NCBI RefSeq assembly: GCF_001704275.1
Contig: NZ_CP011533.1
Location: 8,556,001 to 8,620,000 of the forward strand
Direction of reading: 5' to 3'
DNA length: 64,000 bases
Origin: Streptomyces noursei ATCC 11455
Lineage (GTDB): Bacteria > Actinomycetota > Actinomycetes > Streptomycetales > Streptomycetaceae
The stretch's first letter is position 1. Each line of letters opens with the position of its first letter. The notes below the pieces were generated by a model. The model was not told where the DNA came from and searched no databases. It saw nothing but the letters and a program-made list of their open reading frames with translations. The translations under genes and the position numbers were made by a program. This document shows, in pieces, positions 44,128 through 52,591 of the stretch.

Positions 44128-45492
44128 TCATGAGCCTCGCGGCTGGGTTGCCGGGCGGTGACGGAACCCGTCGGCATGTACGGCCCGTTCGTGGCGGCGG
44201 CCGCGATGGGTGGTCGGGGCGCGGCGGAGTGCGATGAGCGCGGCGTCGTCGTTGAGACGTCCGCCGGCGTGGGCCAGCAGGTCGCCGCGGATGTGCTGCA
44301 GCAGGGAGGCGGGGCTGGCCTCGGTCCACTGGGAGACCCGTTGCTCGACCGGGTAGAAGCCCCCGTCGGCGTTGCGCGCTTCGATGACGCCGTCGGTATA
44401 GAGCAGAAGGGTGTCGCCGGGTTCGAGGGCGAACACGTCGAGTGTGTAGTTCTCGATCCCCAGGCCGCCGACCCCCAGCGGCGGTGCGGGGTGCAGGCTC
44501 GGGACCGTGACGATGTTGCCCGGGCTGAGCAGCAGCGGCGGGGGATGCCCGCAACTGGTCATCCGGGAGATCGGGTCGCCGTCCGGGATCTCCAGCAGCA
44601 GGGCGGTGGCGAAGCGCTCCCCGACCTCTTCGGCCGGTTCGAAGTCGGCCAGGTAGCGGGTCACACTCGTCTCCAGGGCGGCGGCCAGCGAGGGCAGCGA
44701 GGCGTGCTGGTGGGCGGCCTCGCGGAAGGCGCCGAGCAGCAGAGCGGCCTCACCGATGGCGCCGAGGCCCTTGCCGCGTACGTCGCCGATCATCACCCGC
44801 ACGCCGCCGTCGGTACGGGTGGCCGCATACAGGTCGCCGCCGATCTGGGCCTCGTCCTCCGCGGCCAGATACAGACTGGCAATCTTCAGCGGCCCGATCT
44901 GCTCCGGCAGTGGCCACAACAAGACGTGCTGCGCGGCCTCGGCCACCGACCGGACCTGGGCCAGCTGGGCGGTGCGCTGCTCGCGCACGGCGGACAGGGC
45001 CACCAACAGGCCCGTGAGCACCGCGAGGGTGGCGATCTGCATCAGGTGGTTCGCGGTGGTCAGCCCGTCGTGGAACACCGCGATGATCACCTGGGCGGTC
45101 AGTGCCAGTGCTCCGATGAACCCGGTCAGATAGGGACCGGCGAACCCCGCCGTGATCGCCGGAGCGATGACCAGCGCCGGTCCCAGGTGGATGTCCGGGG
45201 AAGTGCGCAGGTCCACCACCATGATCGCCGCGATGAGCACAATCGACAGTCCCAGCAGCGTACGGCTCAGTGGCCGAGGCTGCCGCGGACCGGCCCGGTG
45301 CGGCTGGGAAACCAACACTCTCCATCGTGCACCGTCACCGCGCGGCTTACCAGCGACTGCGTCCGGAGTACCTGCGCCAGGCGGTCCACCGCCCCCTCGA
45401 CCACGTACATCCGCGAGGGCAACGGACAACACTGCGGTGGCCGAGTCGGCCCTGAGCACCCAAGGGATCGACCGGCTCACCAACGGGCGCAT
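44128..45492 (-). CDS. Membrane-bound PP2C-type (SpoIIE-like) serine/threonine phosphatase
   Basis: A 454-residue protein from ATG 45492 (GGAGG upstream). After about 75 residues come four to five membrane helices (LSIVLIAAIMVV to ATLAVLTGLLVAL), a short coiled segment, and a SpoIIE-type phosphatase domain: AEDEAQIGGDLYAA, MIGDVRGKGLGAIGEAALLLG, MTSCGHPPPLLL, LLLYTDGVIEARN and NDDAALIAL, including the metal-binding aspartates. Such proteins dephosphorylate anti-sigma factor antagonists. No partner is adjacent, but STAS and kinase-like genes lie at 61.4-62.3 kb. Confidence 0.88.
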   Translation of the reverse strand: MRPLVSRSIPWVLRADSATAVLSVALADVRGRGGGGPPGAGTPDAVAGKPRGDGARWRVLVSQPHRAGPRQPRPLSRTLLGLSIVLIAAIMVVDLRTSPDIHLGPALVIAPAITAGFAGPYLTGFIGALALTAQVIIAVFHDGLTTANHLMQIATLAVLTGLLVALSAVREQRTAQLAQVRSVAEAAQHVLLWPLPEQIGPLKIASLYLAAEDEAQIGGDLYAATRTDGGVRVMIGDVRGKGLGAIGEAALLLGAFREAAHQHASLPSLAAALETSVTRYLADFEPAEEVGERFATALLLEIPDGDPISRMTSCGHPPPLLLSPGNIVTVPSLHPAPPLGVGGLGIENYTLDVFALEPGDTLLLYTDGVIEARNADGGFYPVEQRVSQWTEASPASLLQHIRGDLLAHAGGRLNDDAALIALRRAPTTHRGRRHERAVHADGFRHRPATQPRGS

Positions 45493-45556
45493 GAAGGGTC
45501 CTCCAGTTGCGAGGCCGACCTCGTCCACGGCGAGCCGACCCGGGCCGGGGACTCGC

Positions 45557-45709
45557 TCAGCAATTCCCCGGGCGCGCTGCGTGTTCCATGCCTTCCGATG
45601 CTTGCCCGACGGCGGCGAACGCGTACACCCGTGCCCCGGACGGCGTGACCGTCTCGAAGAAATCGCTCGCCGGCAGGGTGTCGGCCCGGGAACGCACGAA
45701 GTCCGCCCA
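45557..45709 (-). pseudogene. DDE integrase/transposase fragment
   Basis: Fifty codons: WADFVRSRADTLPASDFFETVTPSGARVYAFAAVG and a short tail to a stop. This matches the start of the rve integrase core (W.EFLR.QA.TLLACDFF.V...G.R.YVL.VIE), with the catalytic Asp in SDFF. Everything else is missing. It lies directly upstream of the phosphatase gene. Confidence 0.6.
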
Positions 45710-45710
45710 C

Positions 45711-45751
45711 GTGCAGGTACGCGCGGGCCCCTCGCCCGCGCGTACCTGCAC
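45711..45751. terminator. Perfect 18-bp stem hairpin
   Basis: GTGCAGGTACGCGCGGGC pairs exactly with GCCCGCGCGTACCTGCAC around a five-base loop. It sits two bases from the transposase fragment. It could be an insertion-element remnant, or a terminator protecting the phosphatase gene from upstream reading. Confidence 0.5.
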
Positions 45752-46008
45752 ACCCCCTGCTGCTGATCGCCGACACGGTTGTGGTCGGCGCGACACCCCG
45801 GCGGACTGGGGGAAGTGAACGGTGAAGTCCTGGGGCGGGGGCGTGGGGATGCGCGACGAGGGCCCAGCCGACGCCTTGCCGAATGCCGCCAACGCATTCG
45901 CCCTCGGCGGACAGGGAAGTGCGCCGGAGGACCGGAGCCTTGATCCGTCCTGCGAGAGCGCAGGCCGGTGACGCCGGCTTGGCGGCAAGACGATCGGCAG
46001 GAAGCTGG
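45752..46008. other. No gene recognised
   Basis: A 257-base stretch between the hairpin and the end of tetR. Nothing coding is supported on either strand. Confidence 0.4.
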
Positions 46009-46668
46009 CTAGCTCGGGCGGATTGCGGCCTCGATGTGGGCGAGTTGGGCGGCGAGGATCTCCTCGAACGCGTCGCGGCGGTCCGCGCCGAGGGGGCGGA
46101 TGTCGCGAGCGTGGTGGGCCAGGGCGGGGAAGCGCTCGGGGTCGGCGCCCAGGACCGCGACGCGGAACAACTCCATGCCCTGTTCGTGCTCTTCGGTGGT
46201 GAGCGAGCTGATGCCGGCCTCGGAGGCGATCAGTGCGGCGAGGAGGATCACGATCCGGTGGTAGCGCGCCGGGATCTCCTCGTCGGGCAGCCCTGAGGCT
46301 CGCAGGGCCTGCAGTACCTCTTCCATGACCAGCCGGGATCCGGCGCCGCTGGACGCGTAGCGTCCCCAGACCACGGCGAGTTGGGGCTGCTGGCCGAAGG
46401 CTTCGCGCAGGCGGAGGGCCAGGGCGGTGATGCGCTGCTTCCAGTCGCCCTCGGGGCGGTAGCCGTCCATGGCGGCGGCCAGGATCCGGTCGGCGACCGC
46501 GCGCAGCAGTTCCGTCTTGCTGCGGAAATGCCGGTAGAGGCTGGAGGAGTCGGTCCCGAGCGTTGCCGCGAGCTTGCGCACGCTGAACGACTCCGCGTCG
46601 CTCGTGCGCAGCAGTTCCGCTGCCGTGTCCAGGATCTCCTCGGTCGACCAACGCCTTCGGCCTGCCAT
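46009..46668 (-). CDS. TetR-family regulator
   Basis: A 219-residue regulator with an HTH close to the N-terminus: WSTEEILDTAAELLRTSDAESFSVRKLAATLGTDSSSLYRHFRSKTELL. The C-terminal domain is TetR_C-like (WKQRITALALRLREAF to EEILAAQLAHIEAA). It is divergent from a hydrolase-aldo/keto reductase operon with a 17-bp palindrome between them, and so is the probable repressor of that operon. Confidence 0.93.
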   Translation of the reverse strand: MAGRRRWSTEEILDTAAELLRTSDAESFSVRKLAATLGTDSSSLYRHFRSKTELLRAVADRILAAAMDGYRPEGDWKQRITALALRLREAFGQQPQLAVVWGRYASSGAGSRLVMEEVLQALRASGLPDEEIPARYHRIVILLAALIASEAGISSLTTEEHEQGMELFRVAVLGADPERFPALAHHARDIRPLGADRRDAFEEILAAQLAHIEAAIRPS

Positions 46669-46713
46669 CTCGCCCCTCTCGTCCGGGCTCAGTCTAGTCT
46701 ATGCACTTGCTGT

Positions 46714-46730
46714 TGCACGCGGTGCGTGCA
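46714..46730. promoter_or_regulatory. Candidate TetR operator TGCACGC-GGT-GCGTGCA
   Basis: Perfect seven-base arms around GGT, in the middle of the tetR/hydrolase divergent region. A wider repeat TATGCAC (46700-46706) / GTGCATA (46726-46732) overlaps it. Confidence 0.65.
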
Positions 46731-46788
46731 TACTGGGGGAGCGCGCCTGCCGGGAGGCAGGTCCGGGACAAGAAGGAGAGACGCAGGC

Positions 46789-47748
46789 ATGAACCAGACC
46801 GCCGCTCCGACGCGGCCGCCGGAGCCGGACTTCGAGGCGTTAACGACCGAGGAACTGATCGCCTACCGCGAAGCGGAGAACCGCTTCCGGGCATCCGGCG
46901 CGGCACGGGCGATCATCGGGGAGCCGGACCCCGGCGCCGCGATCGAGTGGCGCAAGGTCGCGCTGCCCGGGCGCGACCTCCCGGTCCGGGTGTACCGGCC
47001 GGCGTCGACGGGTGACGGTGGCGCCGCCCGAACCGACCTGCCACTCGTGGTCCATGTCCACGGAGGCAGCTTCGTGGGCACGGCGGTGCAGTGCGACTGG
47101 ACCAACAGCCACCTCGCCGTCCGACTGCCGGCGCTCGTCGTCTCGGTCGAGCACCGCCTCGTCGCCCCGGACAGTCCGCTCGCGAACGCCGCCGACGACG
47201 GCTGGGACGTGCTGCGGCACGTGGTGCGGAACGCCGCCCAGTGGGGCATCGACCCGGCGCGCACGGCCGTCTTCGGGGAGAGCTTCGGCGCACTCGTCAG
47301 CGCCCTGACGGCCCTTCGGGCCCGGGAGGACGGTCTGCACCTGGCGGCGCAGGTGCTGGTCAACCCGGTGGTCGACGTGACCGACACGATGTACGACCAC
47401 CCCTCGATCGCCGAGTACGCATACAGCCCGACCCGCGCCCTGCCGCAACTGCGGCTCCTCCAGCGGCTCGCCGTCCCGGCGGGAACGGACGCCCGGGCCT
47501 TCTCACCGCTCTACGCGGACGGCCTGAGCGGGCTCGCCCCGGCGCTGCTCGTGGTGCCGACCCAGGATGCGGTCGCCGATCACGGCCGCCGCTACGCCGA
47601 GCGGCTGCGGGCCGCCGGGACGTCCGTGCGGCTGACCGAATACCCGGGCGCGCGGCACGCGTTCCTCACCCTGCCGGGAGTGGAACCGCAGGCCGCAGCC
47701 GCACAGGCGGAGATCCTCGGGTTCCTCCGCGCGGCCCTGACGACGTGA
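46789..47748 (+). CDS. Alpha/beta hydrolase fold-3 esterase
   Basis: A 319-residue HSL-type esterase: HGGS oxyanion motif at 91-94 (HGGSFVGT), nucleophile Ser165 in GESFGA, YSPTR cap region, catalytic Asp in VPTQDAVAD and His in GARHAFL. GESFG instead of GDSAG is a mild variant. ATG 46789 follows AGAAGGAGAG. It begins a two-gene operon with an aldo/keto reductase 11 bp downstream and is controlled from a TetR-type palindrome. Confidence 0.9.
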   Translation: MNQTAAPTRPPEPDFEALTTEELIAYREAENRFRASGAARAIIGEPDPGAAIEWRKVALPGRDLPVRVYRPASTGDGGAARTDLPLVVHVHGGSFVGTAVQCDWTNSHLAVRLPALVVSVEHRLVAPDSPLANAADDGWDVLRHVVRNAAQWGIDPARTAVFGESFGALVSALTALRAREDGLHLAAQVLVNPVVDVTDTMYDHPSIAEYAYSPTRALPQLRLLQRLAVPAGTDARAFSPLYADGLSGLAPALLVVPTQDAVADHGRRYAERLRAAGTSVRLTEYPGARHAFLTLPGVEPQAAAAQAEILGFLRAALTT

Positions 47749-47759
47749 CGGAGGAAACG

Positions 47760-48740
47760 ATGCACATCAACACCCTGGGCACCGACGGCCTCGCGGTCTC
47801 CCGGCTCGGCCTGGGCTGCATGAGCATGACGGGCAGCTACGGCCCGGCCGACCCTCATGAGGCGGCGGCCACCGTGCTGGAGGCCCTCGAAAGTGGCGTC
47901 ACCATGTTCGACACCGGCGACTTCTACGGCGACGGCGCGAACGAGGAACTCCTCGGCCGGACCCTCGCGCCGCACCGTGACCGCGTCGTGCTGGCCACCA
48001 AGACGGGCGTCCGGCGCACCGCCGAAGGGCTGGTCCCCAACGGTTCCCCCGACTGTCTGCGGCGTGGCTGCGAGGCATCGTTGCGCCGGCTGCGCACCGA
48101 CCACATCGACGTGTACTACCTGGCGCGCATCGACCCTGCCGTGCCCGTCGAGGAATCGGTCGGAGCGCTGTCCGAACTCGTCGCCCAGGGCAAGGTGGGC
48201 CACATCGGCCTGTCCGAAGTCTCCGCCGCCACCCTTCGACGCGCCCACGCCGTCCACCCCATCAGCGCCGTCCAGACCGAGTACTCGCTGTGGGAACGCC
48301 ATGTCGAGAACGACATCCTGCCCGCTCTGCGCAGCATCGGCGCGACCCTGGTCGCCTACAGCCCCCTCGGCCGCGGCCTGCTCACCGGAGCCGTGCTCGC
48401 CAACACCTCGTACGACAGCGGCGATTTCCGCGCCACCGCGCCCCGCTACACCGGCGACAACCTCAAGGCCAACCTGGCCGTCGTCGACACCCTCACTCGA
48501 CTCGCCGCGGCCAAGAACGCCACCCCCGCCCAGATCGCCCTGGCCTGGCTCCTCACCCGTGGCAGCGACGTCATCCCCATCCCCGGCAGCTCGCGCCGCC
48601 CCCACCTGCGCGACAACCTGGCCGCCCTCGATCTGCAGCTGACCGCGACCGACCTCGGCCGCATCGACGCTGCCGTCCCCATCACCGGCGCCCAAGGGGC
48701 GCGATACGGCGACCACGGCATCGGCATGATCGACCAATGA
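47760..48740 (+). CDS. Aldo/keto reductase, AKR13-like
   Basis: A 326-residue AKR: LGLGCMSMTGSYGP, MFDTGDFYGDGANEELLG with Asp and Tyr, LATKTG with Lys, and IPIPGSSRRPHLRDN for NADPH binding. The usual catalytic His in YYxHR(V/I)DP is Ala here (YYLARIDP), which may change substrate preference. ATG 47760 follows GGAGGAAAC. It is probably co-transcribed with the esterase upstream. Confidence 0.9.
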   Translation: MHINTLGTDGLAVSRLGLGCMSMTGSYGPADPHEAAATVLEALESGVTMFDTGDFYGDGANEELLGRTLAPHRDRVVLATKTGVRRTAEGLVPNGSPDCLRRGCEASLRRLRTDHIDVYYLARIDPAVPVEESVGALSELVAQGKVGHIGLSEVSAATLRRAHAVHPISAVQTEYSLWERHVENDILPALRSIGATLVAYSPLGRGLLTGAVLANTSYDSGDFRATAPRYTGDNLKANLAVVDTLTRLAAAKNATPAQIALAWLLTRGSDVIPIPGSSRRPHLRDNLAALDLQLTATDLGRIDAAVPITGAQGARYGDHGIGMIDQ

Positions 48741-48992
48741 GACCCGGAACAGGAAAGAGGCCGCGCTCGACATGACGTCGGCTGCGTTCGCGCTCGCACG
48801 CGATGAGCGGACGGCAACCATCCCGACGACAGCGCCCCGAGCCCCGGCTCGCCCCGATCTACGCGAAGGGGCCCGGGGGCGGGGCCGCGGGCCCCGGAGT
48901 GCCTTCGGAACCGTCTCCGCCGAGGCGGGTTCGACGACACGGACCCGAACCCGCACGGGTCATGACCACCACGCACCATGGAGGAAGGCACA

Positions 48993-49766
48993 GTGAATCG
49001 CATCGGCATCATCGGAGTGGGCGAGATCGGCCGGGCCATCGTGATGAGCCTGCGCCACGGGGGCGACGAGTCGTCAGAGATGTTTCTGTCCCCCCGGGGT
49101 GCTCGCACGGCCGCGGAACTGTCCGAGCGCTACGAGGGCGTACGGGTGTGCGCCGACAACCAGGAGGTGGTGGACCGCTCCGAGTTGGTGATCATCGCCG
49201 TACGGCGCCAGGACCGGCACGATGCCCTGGCCGGGGTGCGGGTGGACGACGACAAGATCGTGGTCAACGTGATGGCCGGCGTCGGCAACGACGAGCTGCG
49301 CCGGTCACTCGCCACCGGCGCCCCGCTGGTCCGAGCCATCCCCCTGCCGGCCATCCGCGAACGCCGCTCCGTCACCGTCGTGTACCCCTCGCGCCCGGAG
49401 GTGGACTCCTTCTTCGAGCGCCTGGGCGGGGTGCTCCCCGTCGCGGATGAGGCCGCCTTCGACGTATTCTCCGCGCTGACCGGGACACTGACCACCCACT
49501 ACACGTATCTCGCCACGCTCACGTCGTGGGCCGCCGACCAGGGCATCGCCTCCGAGGACGCGGACCGCTACATCCGCAGCCTCTTCCAGGGCGTGGGCCG
49601 CTCCCTGAGCGACGAGACCCGTTCCCTGCACCAACTCGCAGCGGACCACGAGACCCCGAACGGAAACAACGAGCGCATCCGCACCACGTGGTTCGACCAG
49701 GCCAACTCCCAGGCCCTGACCAGTGCACTCGACGCGCTCCTCACCCACCTCACGCATCGCACATAG
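48993..49766 (+). CDS. NADP-binding oxidoreductase, pyrroline-5-carboxylate reductase-like
   Basis: A 257-residue protein starting IGIIGVGEIGRAIVMSLRHGG, a Rossmann GxGxxG. VIIAVRRQD, VVNVMAGVGNDELRR and LVRAIPLPAIRERRSVTVVYP follow the ProC pattern, and the C-terminal helices resemble its dimerisation domain. The usual ProC C-terminal DSP motif is not seen, so this is probably a ProC-like paralogue, not proline biosynthesis. GTG 48993 is chosen because GGAGGAAGG precedes it. Confidence 0.78.
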   Translation: MNRIGIIGVGEIGRAIVMSLRHGGDESSEMFLSPRGARTAAELSERYEGVRVCADNQEVVDRSELVIIAVRRQDRHDALAGVRVDDDKIVVNVMAGVGNDELRRSLATGAPLVRAIPLPAIRERRSVTVVYPSRPEVDSFFERLGGVLPVADEAAFDVFSALTGTLTTHYTYLATLTSWAADQGIASEDADRYIRSLFQGVGRSLSDETRSLHQLAADHETPNGNNERIRTTWFDQANSQALTSALDALLTHLTHRT

Positions 49767-49862
49767 CCACGTCGGCGGAGCCGTGGTCCTTGAGGCGGGA
49801 CATGGTGGTTCGCGGGCGGCCGGTCGGGCGGACCGTGGCAGGCCGTTCGAGGCGGTGGCTTC

Positions 49863-50249
49863 TCAGGTATGCCGAGACAACAAGGCGACGAACACGATGT
49901 AGGTGAGGGCGGCGGTGGCCACGAACCAGAAGTACGGATCGCCGCTTCTTCCGGATGCCAGTTCACCGATGAAGGCGCTGAGATTGCCCACGGTGAGCAC
50001 GATGCCCGTGCCGGCCCAGGCCAGCCCTCCGATCCGGGCGAAGCGCTCGTCGGGTTGCTTCTGGGTGAGGCCCTGAAAGGTCTCGCTCCGGCGTCCCAGC
50101 ATCACCAAGGCGAGACTGCAGGCCGCCAGGATCCCGAACGTCACCAAACCGAGGGCGAGGTGGCCGCCGGCAGTCGCGGCCGCGAGGCAGGCGACTCCGA
50201 CGACGAGGAAGAAGCCGGGGACGGACCGCCTGGCTGCGTTACTGGTCAT
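49863..50249 (-). CDS. Four-helix membrane protein paired with a small XRE regulator
   Basis: A 128-residue protein with four hydrophobic segments: VPGFFLVVGVACLAAATAGG, LGLVTFGILAACSLALVML, GLAWAGTGIVLTVGNLSAFIG and FWFVATAALTYIVFVALL. No catalytic motif. It overlaps the end of the XRE gene, whichever of ATG 50249 or 50261 is used, so the two are translationally coupled. Pairs of short XRE and small membrane proteins of this kind are common, with unknown function. Confidence 0.75.
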   Translation of the reverse strand: MTSNAARRSVPGFFLVVGVACLAAATAGGHLALGLVTFGILAACSLALVMLGRRSETFQGLTQKQPDERFARIGGLAWAGTGIVLTVGNLSAFIGELASGRSGDPYFWFVATAALTYIVFVALLSRHT

Positions 50250-50448
50250 CTGGGCTCTCATCGGTATGAAACATCTCCTCAACGCTGACCTCGAAGAACC
50301 TGGCCATGGACAGGGCGAGCGGCAGGGAGGGCGTGTACCGCTCGGTCTCGATGGCATTGATCGTTTGCCGTGAGACCCCGAGGGCCGTGCCCAGTTGGCC
50401 CTGGGAGAGCCCTCGTGACGACCGCAGTTTCCTGACGCTGTTTCGCAC
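50239..50448 (-). CDS. Small XRE-family (YozG-like) regulator
   Basis: A 69-residue protein that is almost only an HTH: VRKLRSSRGLSQGQLGTALGVSRQTINAIETERYTPSLPLALSMARFFEVSVEEMF. The GTG start at 50448 lies about seven bases after a -10-like TAAGCT, with no room for a Shine-Dalgarno site, so the mRNA is probably leaderless. A large inverted repeat covers the promoter, fitting autoregulation. It is followed by an overlapping membrane protein gene. Confidence 0.92.
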   Translation of the reverse strand: MRNSVRKLRSSRGLSQGQLGTALGVSRQTINAIETERYTPSLPLALSMARFFEVSVEEMFHTDESPDDQ

Positions 50449-50449
50449 A

Positions 50450-50497
50450 TGTAAAGCTTACTTGTCACCTCTCGGCGAGTGTCAAGCTTGCTTTACA
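50450..50497 (-). promoter_or_regulatory. Promoter and operator of the small XRE gene
   Basis: Arms TGTAAAGCTTACTTG (50450-50464) and CAAGCTTGCTTTACA (50483-50497) match at 12 of 15 positions. On the minus strand TTGACA (50480-50485) and TAAGCT (50455-50460) make a -35/-10 with a 19-base spacer, inside the repeat, so a bound regulator would block RNA polymerase. Confidence 0.65.
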
Positions 50498-50617
50498 GGA
50501 AGGGTGGGGCTCGTACGGCGCCTCGCGTCAAGGGAGTTGGCGGCGACCTGGCGTGTTGCGGGTGGTGAGGTTGGCTCGGGAAGTGGACCTCTCCCCGGGG
50601 GGTGATCGCTGGTGGTC

Positions 50618-51043
50618 TCACGCCGCGTCCGGCTCCGCCACCGCGTCCCGCTCCGCCTCGTCGGCCCGGAGCAGGGCCTCCAGCAGGCCGGGAAAGCGCG
50701 CTTCGAGATCGGCGCGGCGTAGCGAGATGTACCGCTCGCGGCCGGATCGGCGGGTGTGCGTCCAGCCTGCCGTCCGCAGGATCCGGAAGTGGTAGGAGCC
50801 GGTGGCCCGGGTGACCGGCAGGTCGATGTCTCCGCAGCCGGCCTCGCCCTGCGTGGCGAGCCGGTGCACGATCCGTCGCCGCAAGGGGTCGCTGAACGCC
50901 TGCAGCAGGTCGCCGAGTTGGATCCGGGCGGTCTCCGGCTGGTCGGGGTCGGCCGGGGCGGAAGTGGCGGCGGGTTCCTCCGCTCCGGGGGAGCGCGGCG
51001 GAGACTCTGCTCTCAGGGTGCCGGCCGGGTCGGTGCGAGACAT
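50618..51043 (-). CDS. ArsR-family regulator
   Basis: A 141-residue regulator with a Pro/Glu-rich N-terminal 40 residues and a winged helix: LLQAFSDPLRRRIVHRLATQGEAGCGDIDLPVTRATGSYHFRILRTAGWTHTRRSGRERYISLRRADLEARFPGLLEALL. No metal-binding cysteine pair is seen, so it is probably a ligand- or redox-responsive member. It is divergent from the IacB-like/SDR genes, with a palindrome between. Confidence 0.88.
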   Translation of the reverse strand: MSRTDPAGTLRAESPPRSPGAEEPAATSAPADPDQPETARIQLGDLLQAFSDPLRRRIVHRLATQGEAGCGDIDLPVTRATGSYHFRILRTAGWTHTRRSGRERYISLRRADLEARFPGLLEALLRADEAERDAVAEPDAA

Positions 51044-51080
51044 CGTTTCGATAGCTCTCTAAATGAGTGATACGGTCGGT

Positions 51081-51102
51081 GATCGTCAATGCGTTGACGA
51101 TC
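51081..51102. promoter_or_regulatory. Candidate ArsR operator GATCGTCAA-TGCG-TTGACGATC
   Basis: Perfect nine-base arms around TGCG in the arsR/IacB-like divergent region. The right arm contains TTGACG, a possible plus-strand -35. Confidence 0.65.
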
Positions 51103-51175
51103 CTCTAATTATCCATCTCACCACTCGCCGACGGTGCCCGCACCGTCGCACCGACGCGTTCCCGCGAGGCCCAGG

Positions 51176-51583
51176 ATGACCACCACCAAGCCCGCAATTC
51201 CGCCCAACCCCGCACCCATCGCGGGACAGTCCGCAACCGGCCCGCTGCGTACCCTGTTCTGCATCGGCGTCACCCAGGACTTCTTCGCCGCCGACGACGC
51301 GCTGCGCGCCACCGTGGCCGCCGCCATCCCGCCCGCCTTCGACCGGCTCGGCGAACGCTTCGGCGTCCACGTGCTCGGCACCCTGGACGACGACCAGTTG
51401 ATGGTCGGCGCCGCCACCGCCTGGCCCTGGACCTCCTACATCCTCGCCGACGTCCCCGACCTGCAGACCGCCTCCGCGGTGTGCGGCATCGTCCGCGACA
51501 CCCCGGTCGGCGACAGTCGACTGTGGCGCTATCTGCGGATCGAAGCCCGAGTCGGCCGTCCACTGTTCTTCGGCACGAACTGA
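51176..51583 (+). CDS. IacB-like conserved protein
   Basis: A 135-residue protein: LFCIGVTQDFFAADD, GVHVLGTLDDDQLMVGAATAWPWTSYILADVPDLQTASAVCGIVRDTPVG, LWRYLRIEARVGRPLFF. The DDDQxMVGxxxxWPWTxYILADVPD block resembles IacB of indole-3-acetate degradation clusters, a protein of unclear role. The next gene is an SDR, as also found in iac-type clusters. The other iac genes are not here, so a related but different substrate is likely. Confidence 0.65.
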   Translation: MTTTKPAIPPNPAPIAGQSATGPLRTLFCIGVTQDFFAADDALRATVAAAIPPAFDRLGERFGVHVLGTLDDDQLMVGAATAWPWTSYILADVPDLQTASAVCGIVRDTPVGDSRLWRYLRIEARVGRPLFFGTN

Positions 51584-51616
51584 GAAATCTCGACAGGCAT
51601 GGAAAAGGGGGAGCGG

Positions 51617-52363
51617 ATGCTCGACACCGGACTCGACGGCCGGACCGTCCTGATCACCGGCAGCGCCCAGGGGTTGGGTGCCGCCCTGGTCCGCGCCTGC
51701 CACGCCGAAGGCGCCCACGTCGCCGCGTTGGACATCGACGACGAGACCAACCGCGCCCTCGCCAACGGCCTCGACCCCACCGGGGAACGGATCCGGCCGG
51801 TCCAGGCCGACCTGCGCGACCCGGACGCACTCGCCGCCGTCTACGCCGAGGTCCGTGACTGGCGCCCGGTCGACGTGCTGATCAACAACGCGGCCCGGCC
51901 ACTCGCCCGATCGTTGTGGGAGATCACCCCCGAGGAGTGGGACGATGTCTTCGCGGTCAACCTGCGCGCCGTCTTCCTGCTGACCCGCGCGGTCGCCGCC
52001 GACATGCGCGACCGCGGCTTCGGACGGATCGTCAACGTAGCCTCCATCGCCGGCCAGACGCCCCGTCCCACCGGCGCCGCCTACGGCACCAGCAAGGCCG
52101 GGATGATCGCCCTCACCCGGGTCTTCGCCGCCGAACTCGCCCCGTACGGCGTCACCGTGAACGCGGTCGCCCCGGCCATGATCGACACCGCCATGGTCCG
52201 CTCGATCGGCCCGGAGGCACTCGCCGAGCTCACCTCCCAGGTACCCATGGGCCGAATCGCCACCCCCGAAGAGGTCGCCCGAGTCGCCCTCTTCCTCGCC
52301 TCCCGGGAAACCTTCGTCACCGGCGCCACCTATGACGTCAACGGCGGCGTCCTGATGCGCTGA
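51617..52363 (+). CDS. Short-chain dehydrogenase/reductase
   Basis: A 248-residue classical SDR: TGSAQGLG nucleotide loop, NNAARPL, Ser143 in NVASIAGQ, Tyr156/Lys160 in AAYGTSKAG, and the C-terminal GATYDVNGG. It oxidises or reduces an alcohol/carbonyl with NAD(P). ATG 51617 follows GGGGGAG. It lies 33 bp after the IacB-like gene and is in the same operon under the divergent ArsR regulator. Confidence 0.93.
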   Translation: MLDTGLDGRTVLITGSAQGLGAALVRACHAEGAHVAALDIDDETNRALANGLDPTGERIRPVQADLRDPDALAAVYAEVRDWRPVDVLINNAARPLARSLWEITPEEWDDVFAVNLRAVFLLTRAVAADMRDRGFGRIVNVASIAGQTPRPTGAAYGTSKAGMIALTRVFAAELAPYGVTVNAVAPAMIDTAMVRSIGPEALAELTSQVPMGRIATPEEVARVALFLASRETFVTGATYDVNGGVLMR

Positions 52364-52591
52364 CCACGCCTGAAACCCGTCGGCCAGGCCATCGGACTCA
52401 TCCAGGCCCTCGTCCAGCGCCCGTGGTGGCTGCGCCACCTGCTCGACTCCTGACCCCGTTCTCGCCACTCGTCATCGGACGGCAACATGATCAGTGTTCT
52501 CCTGCCGCCGGATAGCGGGAACGCAGTCAGCCGCACCATGGCACGCGAAAACCCCGGTGACGTCGACGGCCATCCCGGGATACTGGTTGCC

